From: Maylandia zebra
Lineage: Eukaryota > Chordata > Actinopteri > Cichliformes > Cichlidae
Assembly (NCBI RefSeq): GCF_041146795.1
Contig: NC_135168.1
Location: 38,580,370 to 38,644,369, forward strand
Reading direction: 5' to 3'
Length of the DNA: 64,000 nucleotides
Position numbers and translations under genes: made by a program. Positions 57,084 through 64,000 of the stretch are shown one piece after another; positions within the stretch are counted from its first letter, which is position 1; the number at the start of each line of letters is the position of its first letter. Below the pieces are notes generated by a model. That model saw nothing but the letters and a program-made list of their open reading frames with translations. It was not told the DNA's origin and did not search any database.

Positions 57084-60000
57084 CTACTGGAGTTGCATGC
57101 AGCTGTGCGGTACACATTCAGCCTGTTCCTCCAGCTCAGGGCAGGGGGTTCCAGCGTTGGCTGGTCGTAAGAGGATGTAACGTGTGCGGTGGCGGACGCC
57201 GCCCCTGGAGCAGGGACCCAGACACAAACCCCAAGACGACCAGAGCGACACTTCACAGTCCAATGGCGTTGCTGAGAAAGAGATGAGGAAAATATAAGAG
57301 ACAGCCAAAAAGGTGTAGAAGTACTGCGATTTACCAAAGACGCAACTATGCTGTGAGTTTCCTGTAGCATTTAAAGGGACTGAGTGCATTCCCATTTTAT
57401 ACTATGATTTAACCAACCAAATACTCATTAAATCACATTTCTATTTATTCAGTAGAGACATAGACTGCTAACCTACTTAAATCATCATTAGATGTGACTA
57501 AATGAACCATAATGTGACTTCAATGCAATGAAAAACACAATAAAACCACATTATGTGTCTCTTTGATTACCTGTGCTCTCCTATCCAATCATTCGCATCG
57601 ATATTTGGCCTTTCAGCATTAAATGTGTCCAGTGGTCATACCTGAGAAGCGGCGGGGACTGATAGAGTTGGGCAGAATGTGGTTGGACATCGCGGTTTGA
57701 TGGTCACGTGATCTGCTCTGTCGCGTGATCCTTATGCTGGCAATCGGTGGAAGATCCTTCAAGCGTGGATAGTAGAAGGAGTTGGCCGGGTGGTTTGGAA
57801 ACTGAGAGGTGATCTGGAGAAGTCAACAAAGAGCGGTGAGGCATATCTCATCAGGAGAGCCAGCAGATTCTCAAGACAACTTTGAATGGACAATAGCCCA
57901 CTTTCAGACACATGCTGGGAAAAGATAGATGGTCCGTTACGCAAGAGAGCCTTCCTAACTGAAAAAACAACTTCATGTCAGACGTGAGGCCTGCCAAGCA
58001 ATAACTTAAGTGAAGGAATGATATCCCTTAAGCATCCTGCAAAGTTCTAAAAATAAAAATAAGACTATACAAAAATGTACCTAGAACGTAGAGAAGTGTC
58101 AGGTTATGAGCACATGATGTACTAGTCCACACTGGAAGCATTCCTACCTTTGTGATGTTTTCTGGAGGGCTGGTGGGGAAGTTGGGAGAGGAGAAAGTGA
58201 ATCCACTGTCTGTGCCGGCATCATAAGGGTGGAGGTCAACCGTCACTTCCTGTTTCCACTGGTTGCCCTCACAAAGATTTAGGCTGTCCACACCAACAAA
58301 CCAGTCAGGGCTGGGGATCACCTTCACCATCAGGGACAGCTGTTGATACAAGAGACACTGTTAAGTGAATATTTAAGCTTATAGGCCAGAACTAGTCTTA
58401 ATCGGTCAAGTCATCGGTTCATAAGCAGATTTAAACTGAGTGGCAAAGCTATAAAGTGCTTTAATGTTGACAGCATGGATGTCTTTGTGTCGGTGTCAGG
58501 GTGGAAAAGCTAACTTACAGGGCCCTGTGGGAAAAAATAAATGCCACCTAAACCTAAAAAGTGGCAGCAAGAACTGCAATCAAGCATTTGTAATAATTGG
58601 CAATAGGTCTTTCAGATTACTGGGGCTCACCATCTTTGCAGAATTGTTTTAATACAACCCTAGTAAGTGGTCTGCTTATGGTCATCCCAAAGCATCTCCA
58701 TCAGATTTAACTCCAGACTTTGATTAGGCCACTCCAAAACCTTTCTGTTCATTTTTCAGTCATTCAGAGGTCAGTTTGGATAGCATTTTTCACTTCGTTC
58801 ATAAACAAAATCATTGTACTTGGGTTTGACTAATGAAATGTGCATGATGATCTAAAACATGTAAGTGCAACAAATATGCAAAAAAAAAGAAAAAAGAAAG
58901 AAATCAGGAAGGGGCCAGATACGTTTGAATGAATTGTTCATTATTTTGATTTATTTTCACCCTGCAAAGCATCAGCAGCATTTTGTGTTCAGTCACTATT
59001 CTCAGATGTCAGACTATGACGGTGAGCATTTTCCTTTTAACATCAGCGATGATGAAAATGCAGTCACATTAATCATTAATTAGTAGTCTAACTCACTATA
59101 GCACAAATGTTACACTCAATCCTCTGTTATTATTTCTGTGGTTACAATCAAAAGTCTAACTGTGGAATTTTGGATGAGAAAAGGCTGACCGAAGGCTGTT
59201 TGGGGAAGAAAAGACAAACAATCCATAAAAAACAATAAATCTGATCCCATCAGCACAGCAATATTTTGTTATAATGCTTCTTGTCTTTTAGTATAGTCTA
59301 AACCGTAATTATGTGGACAGCCAAGCTCTTTTTGTTCATCAGGCTCTGTGCTTTAGAGCATCCACTTTGTTCTAAAGTAATGCTAAAAACATCCCAGCTT
59401 TAATATGTAATAGACGTGATATACTTATATTTCCAAATTACAGGGCCCAGATTTTCGGGGGTTCAACAGCAGTTGGACATTTGGCTACCAAGTGTGTTAC
59501 ATTTAAACATTAGAATATGTACTAAAGAGTTTAGACTGACAAAAAGTGCTTGTCAATATAAGTAAACAACGTGGTCTTCCAGAGGGATCAGAGATAGTTG
59601 GCTTGACAGATCAACAGACAGGCATGCACGCAGTAACACTCTCAGAAATAAGCTTACAGTATAAGCCCATTTTTGTCCTGATAGGTATTATCTACACGAA
59701 GTTATCGCCTAAGCAACATTACTGGACCTTAAGGCAGCTTTTCAGGGGCCAAAGAGAGTACATATTTTCACTTTTAGGGTTTGTGAGGCAGATTATGTTC
59801 AGTTTCTTTAGTATCCAAGTCCTTTAATGTAATCAATTAGATTATGTTCACCTGTGACTCTGCTTCAATCTTCCGTCTGTGTATTTATAGTGCTGCCTTC
59901 CCTCTACTGTCAATGTCACTGTTAACTTTACACAATACAAGTTGCTGTTCTCTGGTTTTTAGTGTCTTCTAGCCCCAGGGAGTTTTTACTATTCATTGAC

Positions 60001-62976
60001 TTTGTTTCTCTTTTGTGGTTTGCCTCACAAACATCATCAGCTTAACAAAGGGCTTGCCTTTTGCTCCTGCCCCCCCGTGTCTGCATGTTGGGTCCTTCTT
60101 CACCACACACTAACACCTAAACTTGTAAAACCTAAACTTGGGCTCTCTGTGTTAAAGTGGATACATGTGACTGTCCAAATGCTCACTGCGTGAACTATAT
60201 TACAGGAATCATTCTGCAGAACTATAAATGCATTAAGAATGACATCACGCTCAAAAACACAGCTGATCTCAGGATTTATAGCTCTAAAACTTATAAATGC
60301 ATGTGAGCTCATGAGCTCACTCAGTTTCCTGTACAGGTTTAGATTGTGTGTTCTCTGTGATGGATGTTTCCTGAGTGCCAGTGACCTCATACAGGAAGTG
60401 GCCTGGAGGTCAGCACACACCGAGTTCACAGATGACCAGAAAAAAGCACATCTGAAAACGCCTTCTCACTCAAGGGCCGATATTTGAGGACCTTGGCTAA
60501 GCTGCTCAGTCTCAGGGAGGGATTGCTGGGCTTGGCTGGCTTTTGATGGATAGGAAAGGGTGGCCTGGAGGATGGGGGGGAAAGAGCTGGAACAGAAATC
60601 AAACTAGTCAAAAGAGACTCAGACAGGAGAGTAGCTAGAGTCAGAATGACACATGAGGTCTGTTTCTTGGCTGTAATTCATGCCAGAGAACAGAAAAAAA
60701 CAAATCAGAGGTCGCACTCTTGCTTTTATGAATCTACTCATTCACTCTTTCCTTTCTTCCTCCCTTTATTCTGCAAACACCGCTCCTTCATCGTCCTCTT
60801 TTTTCAGCCTCCTCTGAAACAGCGGCTTTTCCAAGAAATCATTCCGCTATATCCATCGGGCCACTCAGCAAGGATGTCTTCTCAGGGGTATTCCTCGTCA
60901 GCAGCTTGATCAGTCCGCGGATGTTTTGCAACGCACGGGCCAGGAAGTGTCTCCAAAGCATAGACGGTTTCAAATCTCCCATGACCCCTCTCACTTTTTT
61001 CCCCAACCCATCAAAACAAACAGCATAGTCATCCCTGAAAGCATGCGACTCTGTCACCTGAATTCTTGCTCTCAAAAAGCCCTGAATTTCCCAACGGGGC
61101 TTATTCGTTGTAATCTGTCTGTTTTAAATTACACACCAAGAGCAGAAGAGTCATGAGCAGTGGAGATGGAAATCATATGTGTTTGGGATTTTTTTGCTTT
61201 TTAGGTCACTGAGCATGAATGTTTTGGTTGTTTGGAAGAGAAAGGATGGTATTTATAAATGAGCGTGCGGGAGAAACAGACAGAGAAGCACAATAGCAGA
61301 CTGAGCAGACGACAGCTTCACATCATTCACGTGTGCTCAGCACAAAACCGCCGATGTCACGCTTTCCTTTGCTGTTCTGCCCACAGGTCTAAAAACAGAC
61401 CATTTGAAAGCAGCCACAGGCATCATATACCTAGATGACAAGCTGCTAAGCTGCTGTCCATGACTCGTACTTACCAACGATGCCCTCCGACCAGGTTGTT
61501 TATGATTTTTTTTAAGGTCCTCGGGTTCAAGCAGTGCGACAGGCAATAAACAAATGTAGGTCACCAGACTTTCAGGCAGACACACACCTATTCCTACAAG
61601 CTCCAGTAAAATGTCCACCCTCTCCTCTATACACCTTTTTCCTTCTTGTTCATCAGCTGCGTATGCCTGACTCATAAAGGGGTTATTTTATTTCGAGTTG
61701 TAACTTTTCCACATGGCCATGCCTCAAATCCTTTGCCTTTGTTTAAGGCCCGGCTCCTAAATTTAACCCGAGCCTCAACAAAGAGTCCAACCGTGACTTT
61801 TGCTCCCGCACTCGGTCACCATTCAAGATACGCAGCGCTATCCAGCAATGAGTAAAGCCACAACCTTAAATATGGCTCATGTGGGACCACAGCGGTTATC
61901 CTCCACAGCTGGTTCTTTAGTGCAACAGTTTCACATTGTGTTTCCTTAGAAAAGGATTTTCCCTGCTAAGCTGCAGTACAGGAAATCTGACACAGAAGAA
62001 AAGAAAAGTTTGCAAAAAAAAAAATCTTGGTAAACATTTACTTAATTTGGTTCACTCGGGTAGCTGAAGTCACATGAAGATGTTCTGATCACCTGGGATC
62101 ACTTTAAGGTTGAGCACACGGGTAAAATGATCAAAGCAACCATTAAATGTTGGTGTAGAAGAGGCATGGGAGCATATGTTATTATTCTTGTCTGCTTCCA
62201 AAATATGGAGCCAGTTGAAGGCTTAAAGCAGGTAAACTGTTAGCAAAAGTTATCTACAAAAGCAGCTGACATTTTCTTGTCTTTATTGGACCATGGGCGA
62301 AGTGTAAAAACAGTGTGCTGCTCTTTATATAGTGGGTGTCATCTAGTTGTTATATATTTAATTTCATCATCACATGAAGACAGATTCCAGATTCCACTCG
62401 CTATATCGTAACGTTTGCTGTACCAATTTATCAAACTTCTTATCTAACGCTAAGAAAACAGGCAAATGTGTTTCCAGAAACAGCTCCCTGTGCTGCGCGT
62501 CATCATGGGTCTGCAGCAGACAGAGCACAGACCTTGCAGGATGGATGTGGGCGTTTGTGGCTGCAGAGCTGAAGCACTTCAGCTAAACATAGGCTGATTG
62601 GATAGTGGAAAGAAGTGGTGAAGTGTTTAATCAGAGCAGATGAACGTGGATGTTATGGGGAGGCTGGTCACCAGATGACGGAATAGGTTTAGCCCAGCAG
62701 ATGGTTCGTGTGACTTACTGCGTCTGAGTATTTATGAAGGTAAATTTGTGCCTACCAGTGAACTCCGGGGATGAATAAGCATCTCTGTGGAGCTGTGCCC
62801 GATGCCGTTGGGGATGCCAGCCGTTCGGTACATGGCGCCGACCACGCGCTTCTTCCTGGCCTCCTTGGCTGTCTTCATCAGCTCCACCGTCACTCCGAGT
62901 TCAGCGAAGCTCTGAACCCCTGCGCTGGCTGGAGCGCCCTCCTCCCATAGCCGAAAATGACGATTATGGCTGACCG
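57084..62976 (-). CDS. spon2: Spondin-2 (mindin), last four coding exons; 5' end outside the window
   Basis: Exons 62756-62976, 58148-58339, 57642-57813 and 57084-57271 join in frame with GT-AG borders. Spondin-2 is a secreted extracellular-matrix protein involved in innate recognition and cell adhesion. Seen: the second half of the spondin domain ([51 protein letters not shown]) and one C-terminal thrombospondin type-1 repeat ([14 protein letters not shown]...CSRG...RTRY...[15 protein letters not shown]) with the WxxW motif used for C-mannosylation. A single TSP repeat distinguishes it from spondin-1, which has six. The signal peptide and first spondin exon are not found up to 64000. Fish have two copies (a and b) and I cannot tell which this is. 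Confidence 0.92.
58690..58930. repeat. Fragment of a dispersed fish repeat in a spon2 intron
   Basis: ACTCCAGACTTTGATTAGGC, CACTCCAAAACCTTTCTGTT and AAATCAGGAAGGGGCCAGAT form an ordered set I associate with a common dispersed DNA-transposon-derived repeat of teleosts. No ends or frame. The remainder of the 4.4 kb intron (58340-62755) shows nothing definite. Confidence 0.4.
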
Positions 62977-64000
62977 CTAAAGAGAGAAAAGAAATTGAAG
63001 AAAGAGGAGATGACAGGAGTAAGATGCTTATTCACTGGAATGCATATCAATGTCAGCGAAGCACCACAGAGCCTCAGCCAGACGATGAGATCATTTCCAC
63101 CAGTGGAGCCTGCATGTATTTCTATGGCTCTCTCCTCCTTCCTGCACTTAAGCATTTAATTCTAAAGGAATTGCCCACATGCATGTCTTTGGCAATATTG
63201 CAAGGTTACAGTTACGTCTTTTCTCCATCTATCACTGAAGAAACCACAACACTGCTGCCAGGAGGTAGGTCAGGAACTCGGATTGGCAGCCAGATGGTGG
63301 ATAAAATAATAAATTCATAACTTTTACTCTTGCTTTTTCTGATACGTCGGGTCCGTGAGCATTTGCCTCACATTCCTATGTTTTGTTGTGGCTATCTATG
63401 AAATCGCTTTGAATGGAGACACTAATTTAGGCTGAACTGTTTGTACCACAGCTTCTGGAGCTACGTTGTTGAATCCCACAGAGCTACTGGCCTGGGCCGG
63501 TGGTTTTAAGGGCAAAGTAAGGTTAGCCAGAAACACGTTGACAAATGCTCTGATGGTTCTGCCTTACCTCACTTTTCAGACCCGCGTACAGACGCACGCA
63601 CGCCAACGCATTTAAGTTAAAACGCCGAACCACACACACACATGATCTGCCCAGCACACTTCACACACTATCTTGTTTCTTTCCAAACTGCGATTACTTC
63701 ATGCTTAATTACATTACCATCCTAACAAACTTCCCACAAGCATCATTGAAACTTGATAACCCATCACGTTTGAGCCCTATCAAGACATTAAATCCCATTT
63801 CCCTCTAATTCTCTTGAGTATTTGTTTTTGGCTATGACAAACTCCATTCCTCCTTTATTCTGTTGGCCGTCAGACCTTCTTCAGGTTGTTTTTTTGTGCG
63901 GTGACAGATTTCATCCCCAGTTTTCTTTGTGTCCCCCTGCTGCAGACTCTGAGGCTACTGAAGTCTTTGTTTTTCTTTTCTTGTGACAAAGTCCAATCCC
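62977..64000 (-). other. spon2 intron upstream of exon 62756-62976
   Basis: No further spondin exon or other gene is seen on either strand before the window ends. A plus-strand frame at 63024-63320 has no recognisable homology. Confidence 0.45.

Overview
This is vertebrate genomic DNA, almost certainly from a percomorph teleost fish. It holds multi-exon genes with GT-AG introns, AATAAA signals, many Tc1, hAT, Harbinger and gypsy elements, and microsatellites. No species name can be supported from the sequence alone.

Layout. Positions 1-15100 form a repeat-rich block. It contains the 5' LTR of a retroelement that runs off the left edge and a 3.5 kb satellite-like tract with a 36-bp minisatellite. 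It also contains a single-copy-looking gene for a probable deaminase-fold protein (coding exon 5291-6545). To its right is a Russian-doll stack of transposons: a TTAA-flanked element is split by a Harbinger-type element, which is itself split by a complete gypsy retrotransposon whose two LTRs look identical. The same TTAA element also carries a hAT insertion.

Positions 15229-63000 carry three ordinary host genes, all on the minus strand. They are reep2 (8 coding exons, 26951 down to 17078), kdm3b (24 coding exons, 55045 down to 29196) and the 3' four coding exons of spon2 (62976 down to 57084; its 5' end is beyond the window). I read the exon borders directly from splice sites and conserved protein sequence. 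The reading frame closes exactly across every junction, giving 278 aa for REEP2 and 1795 aa for KDM3B. The head-to-tail order kdm3b-reep2 matches the tetrapod arrangement. spon2 beside kdm3b is not the human arrangement.

Roles. REEP2 shapes tubular endoplasmic reticulum, KDM3B removes H3K9 methyl marks in the nucleus, and spondin-2 is a secreted matrix/innate recognition protein. Nothing suggests a shared pathway; the linkage is positional. kdm3b intron 1 (9.4 kb) is a transposon sink: two hAT elements in opposite orientation, a pogo-like element, a Tc1 relic and a DIRS-type reverse transcriptase relic.

The least explained object is the deaminase-like gene at 5291-6545. It has an HxE...PCx9C signature and is bracketed by two TTAA elements in inverted orientation.
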